64,000 nt of DNA from Pseudomonas thivervalensis. Its GTDB lineage: Bacteria > Pseudomonadota > Gammaproteobacteria > Pseudomonadales > Pseudomonadaceae. The stretch is from positions 62,001 to 126,000 of the forward strand of contig NZ_LHVE01000014.1 in assembly GCF_001269655.1 (NCBI RefSeq), written 5' to 3'. Shown here piece by piece: positions 7,233 to 16,232 of this stretch. Within the stretch, counting starts at the first letter, position 1, and the number at the start of each line of letters is the position of its first letter. The notes under the pieces were generated by a model. That model was not told the DNA's origin, ran no database searches, and worked only from the letters and a program-made list of their open reading frames with translations. The position numbers were made by a program, and so were the translations under genes.

Positions 7233-9983
7233 GTGCTCAAGAAACTGGGAATCAAAGGCCGTGTGCTGTTGCTCACCCTGTTGCCGACCAGCCTGATGGC
7301 GCTGGTCCTGGGCGGCTATTTCACCTGGATGCAGCAAGCGGACCTGCACGCCCAGTTGTTGCAACGGGGCGAGATGATCGCCGAACAGCTGGCACCGCTG
7401 GTCGCCCCTGCCATGAGCCGCCAGGACACCGATCTGCTGGAGCGCATCGCCACCCAGTCCCTCGAGCAAGCGGACGTACGCGCCGTGACTTTCCTCGCCC
7501 CCGACCGCGCGCCGCTGGCCCACGCCGGCCCGACCATGCTCAACCGGGCACCAGAGGGCAACAGTGCGCAGTTGCTGCAACGCACCGGCAATGACGCCAC
7601 GCGCTACCTGCTGCCGGTATTCGGCAAGCACCGCAACCTGGCGGGCGAGCTGATTCCCGAAGAGGCCGACCGCCTGCTGGGCTGGGTCGAGCTGGAGTTG
7701 TCCCACAGCGGCATGTTGCTGCGCGGTTACCGCAGCCTGTTTGCCAGCCTGCTATTGATCGGCGCCGGCCTGTGCCTGACCGCGCTGCTGGCCTTGCGCA
7801 TGGGCCGCACGATCAACCGCCCGCTGAGCCAGATCAAGCAAGCCGTGGCGCAACTCAAGGACGGCCACCTGGAAACCCGCCTGCCGCCGCTGGGCAGTCA
7901 GGAGCTGGATGAACTGGCCTCGGGCATCAACCGCATGGCCAGTACCTTGCAGAACGCCCAGGAAGAATTGCAGCACAGCATCGACCAGGCCACCGAAGAC
8001 GTGCGCCAGAACCTGGAAACCATCGAGATCCAGAACATCGAGCTGGACCTGGCCCGCAAGGAAGCCCTGGAGGCGAGTCGGATCAAATCCGAGTTCCTGG
8101 CGAACATGAGCCATGAAATCCGCACACCGCTCAACGGCATCCTTGGCTTTACCCATCTGTTGCAGAAAAGCGAACTGACCCCGCGCCAGCTCGACTACCT
8201 GGGCACCATCGAGAAATCCGCCGACAGCCTGCTGGGGATCATCAACGAAATCCTCGATTTTTCGAAGATCGAGGCCGGCAAGCTGGTGCTCGACAGCATT
8301 CCGTTCAACCTGCGGGACCTGCTGCAGGACACCCTGACCATCCTCGCCCCCGCCGCCCACGCCAAGCAGTTGGAACTGGTGAGCCTGGTCTACCGGGACA
8401 CACCGCTGTCGCTGGTGGGCGACCCGTTGCGCCTCAAGCAGATCCTCACCAACCTGGTGAGCAACGCGATCAAGTTCACCCGCGAGGGCACCATCGTCGC
8501 CCGGGCCATGCTCGAAGACGAGCACGAAGACAGCGTGCAGTTGCGCATCAGCATCCAGGACACCGGCATCGGCCTGTCCAGCCAAGACGTGCGGGCGCTG
8601 TTCCAGGCCTTCAGCCAGGCTGACAACTCACTGTCGCGGCAACCGGGGGGCACCGGCTTGGGCCTGGTGATTTCCAAACGCCTGGTGGAGCAGATGGGTG
8701 GCGAAATAGGCGTCGACAGCACGCCTGGCGAAGGCTCGGAGTTCTGGATCAGCCTGCGCCTGCCCAAGACCCGTGACGATGCCGAGGACCTGCCGGGTCC
8801 GCCGTTGCTGGGCCGACGCGTGGCGGTGCTGGAGAATCATGAACTGTCCCGCCAGGCCTTGCAGCACCAGCTCGAAGACTGTGGCCTGCAAGTGACGCCG
8901 TTCAGCACCCTGGAGAGCCTGACCAACGGCATCACCGTCGCCCACCAGACCGACCAGGCGATCGATCTGGCCGTGCTGGGTATCACCAGCAACGACATGC
9001 CGCCGGAGCGCCTCAACCAGCACATCTGGGACCTGGAGCACTTGGGCTGCAAAGTCCTCGTGCTGTGCCCCACCACCGAACAGACCCTGTACCACCTCTC
9101 GGTGCCCAACCCTCACAGCCAGTTGCAGGCCAAGCCGGCCTGCACCCGCAAGTTGCGTCGTTCGCTGTCCGACCTGGTCAACCCGCGTCCGCCCCGCAGC
9201 GAACCCAGCGAGCCGGTTTCCAGCCGCGCCCCGAAAGTGCTGTGCGTGGACGACAACCCGGCCAACCTGCTGCTGGTGCAGACCCTGCTCGAAGACATGG
9301 GCGCCAAGGTGCTGGCGGTGGAGAGTGGCTACGCGGCGGTCAAGGCCGTGCAGAAGGAAACCTTCGACCTGGTGTTGATGGACGTGCAGATGCCCGGCAT
9401 GGACGGTCGCCAGAGCACCGAGGCGATCCGCCAGTGGGAAAGCGAGCGACACTGCACGCCGCTGCCGATCGTCGCCCTCACCGCCCACGCCATGGCCAAC
9501 GAAAAGCGCGCCCTGCTGCAAAGCGGCATGGACGACTACCTGACCAAACCCATCAGCGAACGGCAACTGGCCCAAGTGGTGCTCAAATGGACCGGCCTGG
9601 CCCTGCGCAACCAGTCGCCGGAACGCAGCAGCGATGCCCAGGGTGGCAGCGAACTGCTGGTGCTGGATCACGAAGAAGGCTTGCGCCTGGCCGCCGGCAA
9701 GGCCGACCTGGCGGCAGACATGTTGGCGATGCTGCTGGCGTCCCTGGAAGCCGACCGCGAAGCGATCCGCCAGGCCAGCGAGGCCAACGATCACAACGCC
9801 TTGATCGAACGGGTCCACCGCCTGCACGGCGCCACCCGCTACTGCGGCGTGCCGCAACTGCGTGCGGCCTGCCAGCGCAGCGAAACCCTGCTCAAGCAAC
9901 AGGACCCCAAGGCTGCCGTCGCCCTGGAAGAACTGGAGCGGGCCATCAACCGCCTGGCGAGCGAAGCGCGTATCAGCGCCTGA
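7233..9983 (+). CDS. gacS: GacS hybrid sensor histidine kinase
   Basis: Sensor kinase that activates GacA. GacA drives the small RNAs that titrate RsmA/RsmE, controlling secondary metabolism, exoenzymes and biofilm. 916 residues: TM1 (about 9-30), periplasmic loop, TM2 (about 165-185), HAMP, HisKA with His294 (NMSHEIRTPLNG), ATPase domain (GGTGLGLVISKRL), a degenerate receiver-like stretch, a full receiver with Asp717 (VLMDVQMPGMDG), and a C-terminal Hpt domain with His865 (HRLHGATRYCG). The start is GTG at 7233 with AGGAG six bases upstream, giving the family N-terminus VLKKLGIKGRVLLLT; an upstream ATG in frame at 7182 has no ribosome site. The gene begins about 160 bp after the microcin island on the same strand, with no terminator seen between. 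Confidence 0.97.
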   Translation: MLKKLGIKGRVLLLTLLPTSLMALVLGGYFTWMQQADLHAQLLQRGEMIAEQLAPLVAPAMSRQDTDLLERIATQSLEQADVRAVTFLAPDRAPLAHAGPTMLNRAPEGNSAQLLQRTGNDATRYLLPVFGKHRNLAGELIPEEADRLLGWVELELSHSGMLLRGYRSLFASLLLIGAGLCLTALLALRMGRTINRPLSQIKQAVAQLKDGHLETRLPPLGSQELDELASGINRMASTLQNAQEELQHSIDQATEDVRQNLETIEIQNIELDLARKEALEASRIKSEFLANMSHEIRTPLNGILGFTHLLQKSELTPRQLDYLGTIEKSADSLLGIINEILDFSKIEAGKLVLDSIPFNLRDLLQDTLTILAPAAHAKQLELVSLVYRDTPLSLVGDPLRLKQILTNLVSNAIKFTREGTIVARAMLEDEHEDSVQLRISIQDTGIGLSSQDVRALFQAFSQADNSLSRQPGGTGLGLVISKRLVEQMGGEIGVDSTPGEGSEFWISLRLPKTRDDAEDLPGPPLLGRRVAVLENHELSRQALQHQLEDCGLQVTPFSTLESLTNGITVAHQTDQAIDLAVLGITSNDMPPERLNQHIWDLEHLGCKVLVLCPTTEQTLYHLSVPNPHSQLQAKPACTRKLRRSLSDLVNPRPPRSEPSEPVSSRAPKVLCVDDNPANLLLVQTLLEDMGAKVLAVESGYAAVKAVQKETFDLVLMDVQMPGMDGRQSTEAIRQWESERHCTPLPIVALTAHAMANEKRALLQSGMDDYLTKPISERQLAQVVLKWTGLALRNQSPERSSDAQGGSELLVLDHEEGLRLAAGKADLAADMLAMLLASLEADREAIRQASEANDHNALIERVHRLHGATRYCGVPQLRAACQRSETLLKQQDPKAAVALEELERAINRLASEARISA

Positions 9984-10041
9984 TCCAGGGCAATACCCTG
10001 GAGGTCGGAATCGCTGAAAATCCACGTTCCGACCCCGGACC

Positions 10042-10145
10042 GTAGGAGCTGTCGAGTGCAACGAGGCTGCGATCTTTACGCTGACAATTGAGTCGCAAGC
10101 GAAAGATCAAAAGATCGCAGCCTCGCTTCGCTCGACAGCTCCTAC
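10042..10145. repeat. REPIN-like inverted repeat, GTAGGAGCTG type
   Basis: Two arms, GTAGGAGCTGTCGAGTGC...GCTGCGATCTTT and its inverse AAAGATCGCAGCCTCG...CAGCTCCTAC, face each other around a short AT-rich middle. Same type as 12445-12546 and 29357-29460. Lies 58 bp after gacS. Confidence 0.85.
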
Positions 10146-10192
10146 GGGCTAATGCCAGTCAGTTAAGAGAAATGAAGCCCAGCAATATTCCT

Positions 10193-10280
10193 GTGGCGAG
10201 GGAGCTTGCTCCCGCTGGGTCGCGAAGCGGCCCTGTTTGGGGCTGCTGCGCAGCCCAGCGGGAGCAAGCTCCCTCGCCAC
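10193..10280. repeat. REPIN-like inverted repeat, GTGGCGAGGGAGC type
   Basis: Arms GTGGCGAGGGAGCTTGCTCC and its reverse complement flank a middle that is itself partly palindromic (GGGCTGCTGCGCAGCCC). Together with the element at 10042 it fills most of the 377 bp between gacS and ldhA. Confidence 0.85.
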
Positions 10281-10360
10281 GGTTTGTGTGTTTCGCCGTG
10301 GTATCCACTTAACTGATCGGCATTAGTCCTAGGGGCTTGTTTTTCTGCCAGGAGGCCGCC

Positions 10361-11350
10361 ATGCGCGTGATTTTTTTCAGCAGCCAGACCTACGACCGCG
10401 ACAGTTTCACCCAGGCCCCGACGCCCGCAGGCCTTCAGTTGCAGTTCCAGCCCGCCCGCCTGAACCTGGACACCGTGGCCCTGGCCGAACGGCATGAAGT
10501 GGTGTGCGCCTTCATCAACGATGACCTGAGCGCCCCGGTGCTGGAGCGGCTGGCCGCAGGCGGCACGCGGCTGATCGCCTTGCGCTCGGCCGGCTACAAC
10601 CATGTCGACCTGCTCGCCGCCAAGCGCCTGGGCTTGAGCATCGTCCGGGTTCCGGCTTACTCGCCTCACGCCGTGGCCGAACATGCCGTGGCGTTGATCA
10701 TGGCCCTCAATCGCTGCCTGCATCGTGCCTACAACCGCACCCGGGACGGCAATTTCAGCCTGCATGGACTGACCGGCTTCGACCTGGTGGGCAAGACCGT
10801 CGGGGTGATCGGCACTGGGCAGATCGGCGCTACGTTCGCGCGGATCATGGCCGGTTTCGGCTGCCAGTTGCTGGCCTACGACCCCTGCCCCAACCCACAG
10901 ATCGAAGCCTTGGGCGCCCGCTACTTGCCCCTGGACGAACTACTGGCGCAAGCGCAGATCATCAGCCTGCATTGCCCGTTGAACGAACAGAGCCGGCACC
11001 TGATCAACGCCCGAACGCTGGCCGCAATGCAACGCGGCGCCATGCTGATCAACACCGGACGCGGCGGCCTGGTGGACACACCGGCCTTGATCGCGGCGTT
11101 GAAAAGCGGCCAGTTGGGCTACCTGGGCCTGGATGTGTACGAGGAAGAGGCCCAGTTGTTTTTCAAGGATCGCTCTGACCTGCCCCTGCAGGATGACGTG
11201 CTGGCACGGCTGCTGACCTTCCCCAACGTGATTGTCACCGCCCACCAGGCCTTCCTGACCCACGAGGCGTTGGCCGCCATTGCCATGACCACCCTGGACA
11301 ACATCGCCGCCTGGGCGGCTGGCACGCCGCAGAATCTGGTGGACAACTAA
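10361..11350 (+). CDS. ldhA: D-lactate dehydrogenase (fermentative type)
   Basis: NADH-dependent reduction of pyruvate to D-lactate in the cytoplasm. 329 residues of the D-2-hydroxyacid dehydrogenase family: N-terminal catalytic part, Rossmann motif GVIGTGQIGATFARI near 145, and INTGRGGLVDTPAL near 230. The catalytic His is in VTAHQAFLT near 296. The KDRSDLPLQDDVLARLLTFPNV segment is typical of the LdhA branch. ATG at 10361 follows GGAGG. In P. aeruginosa the same gene lies next to gacS, which supports the name. Confidence 0.92.
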   Translation: MRVIFFSSQTYDRDSFTQAPTPAGLQLQFQPARLNLDTVALAERHEVVCAFINDDLSAPVLERLAAGGTRLIALRSAGYNHVDLLAAKRLGLSIVRVPAYSPHAVAEHAVALIMALNRCLHRAYNRTRDGNFSLHGLTGFDLVGKTVGVIGTGQIGATFARIMAGFGCQLLAYDPCPNPQIEALGARYLPLDELLAQAQIISLHCPLNEQSRHLINARTLAAMQRGAMLINTGRGGLVDTPALIAALKSGQLGYLGLDVYEEEAQLFFKDRSDLPLQDDVLARLLTFPNVIVTAHQAFLTHEALAAIAMTTLDNIAAWAAGTPQNLVDN

Positions 11351-11371
11351 ACCTTGAGCCAGCCCCCCCTT

Positions 11372-11459
11372 GTGGGAGCGAGCTTGCTCGCGATAGCGGT
11401 GTGTCAGTCAAGATCAATACTGGCCGATCCGCCGCCATCGCGAGCAAGCTCGCTCCCAC
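11372..11459. repeat. REPIN-like inverted repeat, GTGGGAGCGAGC type
   Basis: Arms GTGGGAGCGAGCTTGCTCGC and its reverse complement, with a GGTGTGTCAGTCAAGAT middle. Lies just after ldhA. Confidence 0.85.
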
Positions 11460-11558
11460 AGGGAATGGAGTTTCGTCGGCCCGATCTCCCGATGCCCGCC
11501 ATCGAGACCATCCCAAGCCATGCCCCGTGCTAGCATGTCGCGCCTATTTGGAGGACCC

Positions 11559-11993
11559 ATGGCCGAACACGATTTCCGCTACACCCTGATGAACCCGCAG
11601 CACACCTTGACCGAAGTCCGCGCCCTGGCGCCGGGCCGTTACCAGGTGACCGGCAATGGCGGTTCGATCCAGGCCAACGATGTGTTGCTCGTCACGCTCA
11701 AGGGCAGCAAGGACTTGTCCATGCGCCTGACCGTGGACACCGTGCGGCACCTGCTCAAGCCCATGGGCCAATGGACCGCCATGACCACCGGCCCGGTGTT
11801 CGGCGAACTGGCGATCCACACCTGGCAGGTCAATTGTGATGCTTGTGCCAAGGAATTGAGCTTCGAATTCGCCGTCGATGCCAAGCTTGGCGTCAAGGCC
11901 GAGAAACCGGCCGCCACTGCGCGAATCGCCGAACTGGGCTGGACCACCGTGGGTGAAAAACACCTGTGCCCGAAATGCCGGGAAGCCGCCTGA
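11559..11993 (+). CDS. Conserved hypothetical protein with two Cys pairs
   Basis: A 144-residue soluble protein found beside ldhA in pseudomonads; no function is known to me. It contains NCDACAKE near residue 91 and CPKCREA at the C-terminus. The two CxxC pairs probably bind one zinc. No signal peptide or membrane span. ATG at 11559 has TTGGAGG seven bases upstream; the longer in-frame reading from 11520 lacks a site. Its TGA shares bases with the ATG of the next gene (TGATG), so the two form an operon. Confidence 0.8.
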   Translation: MAEHDFRYTLMNPQHTLTEVRALAPGRYQVTGNGGSIQANDVLLVTLKGSKDLSMRLTVDTVRHLLKPMGQWTAMTTGPVFGELAIHTWQVNCDACAKELSFEFAVDAKLGVKAEKPAATARIAELGWTTVGEKHLCPKCREAA

Positions 11994-12397
11994 TGAAACG
12001 TTTGGCCCTGTCCGCGTCGATCGGCATGAGCCTGATGGGGTGTGCTGCTGAACCTGTGCAGTTGCAACCTAACCGCAGCTACATCCTGGAGTGGATCGGC
12101 GAACGGCCATTGATGGACTACAGCCACCTGACCATCACCCTTGGGGATGACGGTCGAGCCTATGGCAACGGCGGCTGCAACCACTGGTTCGCGCCCTATA
12201 CGCTGGAAGGCCACCGCTTGAGCTTCGGCAAGATCGGCAGCACCCGCAAGCTCTGCGCCCCGGCGCTGATGGAGCAGGAGACGCGCTTCTTGCAGGCCTT
12301 GGAAAAGGTCGAACGCTGGGACATCTCGCCCATCGAGCAGATGCGCTTCTGGCCGGCCCAGGGCAAGCCGCTGCGGTGGTGGCTGGAGGAAGGCTGA
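11993..12397 (+). CDS. META-domain lipoprotein, HslJ-like
   Basis: Envelope lipoprotein of 134 residues. The N-terminus MKRLALSASIGMSLMGC is a lipoprotein signal with the lipobox ending at Cys17. The mature part holds a META/HslJ domain with the family's GxGGCNHWFAPY core (here YGNGGCNHWF) and a C-terminal ISPIEQMRFWPAQG strand. In E. coli HslJ is linked to novobiocin resistance and heat induction; the function here is inferred only by family. Coupled to the upstream gene through TGATG. Confidence 0.82.
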   Translation: MKRLALSASIGMSLMGCAAEPVQLQPNRSYILEWIGERPLMDYSHLTITLGDDGRAYGNGGCNHWFAPYTLEGHRLSFGKIGSTRKLCAPALMEQETRFLQALEKVERWDISPIEQMRFWPAQGKPLRWWLEEG

Positions 12398-12444
12398 GGC
12401 TGAGAGGCATCTGTGGCCAGAGATTATTCCCGCTGGACTGCACT

Positions 12445-12546
12445 GTAGGAGCTGCCGAAGGCTGCGATCTTTTGATCTTGATCTTTCGCCTTCGATTCAA
12501 TTGTCTGGGACAAGATCGCAGCCTCGTTGCACTCGACAGCTCCTAC
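12445..12546. repeat. REPIN-like inverted repeat, GTAGGAGCTG type, supplies a stop codon
   Basis: Arms GTAGGAGCTGCCGAAGGCTG and the inverse GCAGCCTCG...CAGCTCCTAC. The right end overlaps the stop of the TlpA-like gene: the TAG of its minus-strand stop is the TAG of the repeat's GTAGGAGCTG. Confidence 0.85.
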
Positions 12547-13007
12547 AGTGCCTGCAACGCCTCAAGCTTGGCCATCACCCCCGCCGCCGTCTGCTCCCCC
12601 AGCAACTGCTCGCGCACCTTGCCCTGGTTATCGATGATGTAGGTCACCGGCAATCCTTCGCTGCGCGGCAGGTCGAAGATCTCGGCCGGATCCCGGGCCA
12701 ATACCGTGAAGCGAATCCCCATCTTGTCGCTGGCACTCTTGAGTTCTTCGCCCTGCACCTGGTCGAAATTGACCCCGAACACGCCGACGTTGCGCCCCCT
12801 GAGCTGTTCGGCCAAGGCATTGAATTCCGGGATTTCGGTGCGGCACGGCGCACACCATTCCGCCCAGTAGTTGAGCACCAGCCATTGTTTGTCCAGCCGC
12901 TGCGAGGCGATGGCCTGGCCGTTCTGGTCCACCCCGTAGTCGTTTCCGCAACCGGCGAGCAACAGGATGCCCAAGAATGTCAGTGCCGCCATCAATCGCC
13001 TTGCCAT
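12543..13007 (-). CDS. TlpA/ResA-like thiol-disulfide lipoprotein
   Basis: Periplasmic thioredoxin-fold protein, 154 residues. The signal MARRLMAALTFLGILLLAGC ends in a lipobox, so it is membrane-anchored. The active site is WCAPC (NYWAEWCAPCRTEI, near 51-55) and the cis-proline loop is GLPVTYIID. A likely role is reducing or isomerising periplasmic thiols, but the substrate is unknown. Convergent with the META lipoprotein gene. Its stop codon lies inside a REPIN arm, so the gene's end may have been set by insertion of the repeat. Confidence 0.88.
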   Translation of the reverse strand: MARRLMAALTFLGILLLAGCGNDYGVDQNGQAIASQRLDKQWLVLNYWAEWCAPCRTEIPEFNALAEQLRGRNVGVFGVNFDQVQGEELKSASDKMGIRFTVLARDPAEIFDLPRSEGLPVTYIIDNQGKVREQLLGEQTAAGVMAKLEALQAL

Positions 13008-13121
13008 GTGCCAATCCTTGTCTGAATGTGAACGTTGCTGCGACCCGTCACCTCTCTAAGGTGCTAGGGACTTCGCGGCACAGTAGAATAGCCGCCACCT
13101 TACGCAAGATGCGACCCGCTC

Positions 13122-13475
13122 ATGACCGATCTGACGCTTTATCACAACCCGCGCTGCTCGAAATCCCGCGGTGCGCTGGAACTGTTGGAGGCCCGCGGCC
13201 TGACGCCGACCGTGGTCCGCTACCTGGACACCCCGCTCGACGCCGCGCAACTGGAGCGCCTGCTGGGCAAGCTCGGCATCAGCGCCCGGCAATTGCTGCG
13301 CACCGGTGAGGACGAATACAAGGCACTTAACCTGGCCGACGCAAGCCTGAGCCAGGCCCAGTTGATCGCCGCCATCGCCGCGCACCCGAAACTCATGGAG
13401 CGGCCGATCCTTGAAGCCGGTGAAAAAGCCATGATCGGCCGGCCGCCGGAGAAGATCCTGGAGATCCTGCCGTGA
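13122..13475 (+). CDS. ArsC-like glutaredoxin-dependent reductase family protein
   Basis: 117 residues of the ArsC/YfgD family: NPRCSKSRGALELL at the N-terminus carries the single catalytic Cys (residue 11), and the C-terminal IGRPPEKILEIL is typical. True arsenate reductases of this branch reduce arsenate with glutaredoxin, but many YfgD-like members have no proven activity, and there are no ars genes nearby. The GTG start of wrbA overlaps its stop, so the three genes from here to 14495 form one operon. Confidence 0.88.
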   Translation: MTDLTLYHNPRCSKSRGALELLEARGLTPTVVRYLDTPLDAAQLERLLGKLGISARQLLRTGEDEYKALNLADASLSQAQLIAAIAAHPKLMERPILEAGEKAMIGRPPEKILEILP

Positions 13476-14077
13476 CCACGCCGTACATCCTGGTGTTGTA
13501 TTACAGCCGCAGCGGCTCCACCAACGAAATGGCCCGGCAGATCGCCCGTGGTGTCGAGCAGGCCGGGCTGGAAGCCAGGCTGCGTACGGTGCCGGCGATC
13601 TCCACCGAGTGCGAAGCCATTTCACCGGATATCCCTGAGCAAGGCCCCCTCTACGCCAGCCTCGATGACCTGAAAAACTGCGCCGGCCTGGCCCTGGGCA
13701 GCCCGACCCGGTTCGGCAACATGGCCGCGCCGCTCAAGTACTTTCTCGACGGCACCAGCAATCTGTGGCTGACCGGCGCACTGGTGGGCAAACCGGCCGG
13801 GGTGTTCACCTCCACGGCAAGCCTGCATGGCGGCCAGGAAACCACCCTGCTGTCGATGATGCTGCCACTGTTGCACCACGGCATGCTGATTACCGGCCTG
13901 CCCTACAGCGAATCGGCCCTGATCGACACCCAGGGCGGCGGTACGCCCTACGGCCCGAGCCATCACGCCGGGGCCGATGGCAAAAGCGGCTTGAACGAAC
14001 ATGAAGTCGCCCTGTGCCGCGCCCTGGGTTCGCGCCTGGCGAAAACCGCCCTGCTGCTGGAGAACGGCCGTGGCTAA
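13472..14077 (+). CDS. wrbA: NAD(P)H:quinone oxidoreductase, WrbA family
   Basis: Flavodoxin-like FMN protein, 201 residues, that reduces quinones by two electrons and protects against redox cycling. FMN-binding motifs are YYSRSGSTNEMARQIARGVE at the N-terminus and GSPTRFGNMAAPLKYFLDG in the middle; TSTASLHGGQETTLLSMM is the WrbA signature. Starts with GTG overlapping the arsC-like stop, and is overlapped by the next gene. Confidence 0.9.
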   Translation: MTTPYILVLYYSRSGSTNEMARQIARGVEQAGLEARLRTVPAISTECEAISPDIPEQGPLYASLDDLKNCAGLALGSPTRFGNMAAPLKYFLDGTSNLWLTGALVGKPAGVFTSTASLHGGQETTLLSMMLPLLHHGMLITGLPYSESALIDTQGGGTPYGPSHHAGADGKSGLNEHEVALCRALGSRLAKTALLLENGRG

Positions 14078-14495
14078 AAAGCCGAAGATCCTGCCTTCCA
14101 TCCAATGGCTGGAACCGCGCGTACGTCTGGCCCGCGTCCTCAGCCTGCTGTGCTTTTTCGGCCTGGTGGGGTTGCTCAGCGCCTACTACCTGCTGATCGC
14201 TGACCTGCACGGCGCGAGGCCCTGGGTGATTCTGCTGATCGAACTGGTGCCGCTGCTGATCCTCGCACCCGGCATGCTCAGCGGCAGCGCCCGTGGACAC
14301 TCGTGGATGTGCTTCGTGGTGAACCTGTATTTCATCAAGGGCGCATTGGCGGCCTATGACCCGAACCGGCAACTGTTCGGCGTGCTGGAAATGGCGGCGA
14401 GCGTGGCAGTGTTCTGCTCGGCCTTGCTGTATGTGCGTTGGCGGTTTCAGTTGAACCGGCGGTTGGCTGGCGAGGGAGATATCTCCGTCGCCTGA
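14070..14495 (+). CDS. DUF2069 family inner membrane protein
   Basis: 141 residues starting GTG (VAKKPKILPSIQWLEPRV), inside the last codons of wrbA. Four hydrophobic segments are visible (about 25-45, 52-70, 78-95, 103-123), separated by short loops, as in DUF2069 proteins. These often follow wrbA in pseudomonads, but no activity is known. The start is chosen for the overlap and the typical basic N-terminus. Confidence 0.82.
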   Translation: MAKKPKILPSIQWLEPRVRLARVLSLLCFFGLVGLLSAYYLLIADLHGARPWVILLIELVPLLILAPGMLSGSARGHSWMCFVVNLYFIKGALAAYDPNRQLFGVLEMAASVAVFCSALLYVRWRFQLNRRLAGEGDISVA

Positions 14496-14502
14496 TAGGC
14501 CG

Positions 14503-14580
14503 CCATCGCGAGCAAGCTCGCTCCCACATTGGATTTTTGAACGCCGAAAATCCCCTGTGGGAGCGAGCTCACTCGCGATG
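14503..14580. repeat. REPIN-like inverted repeat, GTGGGAGCGAGC type, outward arms
   Basis: ATCGCGAGCAAGCTCGCTCCCAC and GTGGGAGCGAGCTCACTCGC with a 27-base middle. The arms are arranged opposite to the element at 11372, and the second arm has a changed loop (GAGCTCAC). It separates convergent genes. Confidence 0.8.
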
Positions 14581-14594
14581 GCCGCAACCCGGTC

Positions 14595-15269
14595 TCAATG
14601 ATTCACTGTATAAGCCAGCATCATCGATATCTGCGACATCGGCCGCCCACCGCTCTCCTCATGCCACTGGTTGAAAGCATTCTGCACCGTTGCCAGGTCC
14701 CGCAGGCTGGTGGGGACTTTGTCGATGATGTCCTGGGCATTGAGCGCCGCCACCACGTCATAACTGGGCACGAAGGTATCCTTGCCCATCATCCGCAAGA
14801 AGCGCGGTGCCGACAGGCCACCCAATTGGTGGCCGTGTTTTTTCAGGTAGGTCCACAGGCCGACGATGTCGGTCACCGGCCAGTCTGCGATCAACGCGCC
14901 GAAGCTGCCTTTTTCGTGGGCCACGTCCAATATCAGTTGCGCGTTGCGCGGCACGCTCTTGAGCTTGCCCAGGTGGCGGATGATTCGCGCATCCTGCATC
15001 AGCCGCTCCAGGTGCTCGGCGCTCATCAGCACGACTTTCTCCGGGTCGAACTTGAAGAACACCTCTTCGAAGGCCGGCCACTTGGCGTCCACCAGGCTGT
15101 GCTTGAGCCCGGCGCGGAACACCCGCAGTGCCAGGGTCGAGAGGTAGCGGTCGTCGCTGATCTTGCGCAGTTGCGCCGGGGTCTTGGGAACAGGCAGATG
15201 GGCTTCCAGTTCAGCCGCCGAACCGAAGCGGTTCAGACAGTACTCGTGCAGCCACTTGTAATCGCGCAT
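14595..15269 (-). CDS. DNA-3-methyladenine glycosylase I family protein
   Basis: 224 residues matching the Tag family (methyladenine glycosylase, helix-hairpin-helix type): MRDYKWLHEYCLNRFG at the start, DRYLSTLALRVFRAGLKHSLVDAKWPAFEEVF in the middle, and RHLGKLKSVPRNAQLIL further on. It would remove alkylated bases in repair, but this branch is diverged from E. coli Tag, so substrate range is uncertain. ATG at 15269 follows AGGAGAGGGC. Confidence 0.82.
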   Translation of the reverse strand: MRDYKWLHEYCLNRFGSAAELEAHLPVPKTPAQLRKISDDRYLSTLALRVFRAGLKHSLVDAKWPAFEEVFFKFDPEKVVLMSAEHLERLMQDARIIRHLGKLKSVPRNAQLILDVAHEKGSFGALIADWPVTDIVGLWTYLKKHGHQLGGLSAPRFLRMMGKDTFVPSYDVVAALNAQDIIDKVPTSLRDLATVQNAFNQWHEESGGRPMSQISMMLAYTVNH

Positions 15270-15335
15270 GCCCTCTCCTGGGGTCGGAAATGAAAACGGC
15301 GCCCGCGAGCGCCGTAAATAGAAGCCCTGCCCTCG

Positions 15336-16160
15336 TCAGAGGTTCACCACATTGACGAACCGCGGCGTGGCGTTTTCGTCGATGCGCAGGTTGGTGAAAT
15401 CGAACAGGTTGCGGTCCGCCAGTTGCGACGGAATGACGTTCTGCAAGCCGCGGAAAATGCTCTCGGTACGGCCCGGGGTCTTGCGTTCCCACTCCTGGAG
15501 CATCTCCTTGACCACCTGGCGTTGCAGGTTCTCCTGGGAGCCACACAGGTTGCAGGGGATGATCGGGAACTGTTTGAAATCCGAATAGGCCTGGATGTCT
15601 TTTTCGTTGCAATAGGCCAACGGACGGATCACCACGTTGCGCCCGTCATCGGCGCGCAGCTTGGGCGGCATGGCCTTGAGCGAGCCGTTGTAGAACATGT
15701 TCAGGAAGAACGTCTCGACGATGTCGTCACGGTGGTGCCCCAAAGCCATCTTGGTCGCACCGATCTCGTCGGCGAAGGTGTAGAGCGTTCCGCGACGCAG
15801 GCGCGAGCACAGCGAACAGGTGGTCTTGCCTTCGGGAATCAGTTCCTTGACCACCGAATAAGTGTCTTTCTCGACAATGTGATATTCCACGCCCAGCGAC
15901 TCAAGGTAGGCCGGCAGCACATGCTCGGGGAACCCCGGCTGCTTCTGGTCCATGTTCACCGCGACGATGTCGAACTTGATCGGCGCAACCTTCTGCAAAT
16001 GCATCAGCACATCGAGCAAGGTGTAGCTGTCCTTGCCGCCGGACAGGCAGACCATGACCTTGTCGCCGTCCTCGATCATGTTGAAATCGGCGACCGCCTC
16101 ACCGGCCAGGCGGCGCAGGCGCTTTTGCAGTTTGTTCTGGTTGACCGTAAGAGTGCCCAT
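15336..16160 (-). CDS. ttcA: tRNA 2-thiocytidine(32) synthetase
   Basis: Cytoplasmic Fe-S enzyme that thiolates C32 of several tRNAs. 274 residues; PP-loop ATP site CLSGGKDSYTLLDVL near residue 40, TCSLCSRLRRG (near 114) and PCNLCGSQE (near 205) giving the Cys pairs that bind the cluster, and GHHRDDIVETFFLNMFY between them. ATG at 16160 fits known TtcA N-termini (MGTLTVNQNKLQKRLRRL); the longer upstream reading runs into a REPIN. Confidence 0.95.
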   Translation of the reverse strand: MGTLTVNQNKLQKRLRRLAGEAVADFNMIEDGDKVMVCLSGGKDSYTLLDVLMHLQKVAPIKFDIVAVNMDQKQPGFPEHVLPAYLESLGVEYHIVEKDTYSVVKELIPEGKTTCSLCSRLRRGTLYTFADEIGATKMALGHHRDDIVETFFLNMFYNGSLKAMPPKLRADDGRNVVIRPLAYCNEKDIQAYSDFKQFPIIPCNLCGSQENLQRQVVKEMLQEWERKTPGRTESIFRGLQNVIPSQLADRNLFDFTNLRIDENATPRFVNVVNL

Positions 16161-16232
16161 GACGCGAAATCCGTGAGGTGTGACGAAAGGCCGGCATTTT
16201 ACGCAAAAAATCCCTGCTGTGGCACGGCCCTT

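Noticed and set aside
8628..10061. 477-codon frame antisense to gacS
   Set aside because: Shadow of the gacS reading frame; runs into a REPIN.
10042..10145. Tandem inverted repeats taken as a CRISPR array
   Set aside because: There are only two arms per site, no regular spacers, and the same sequence types recur singly across the window, so these are REPINs.
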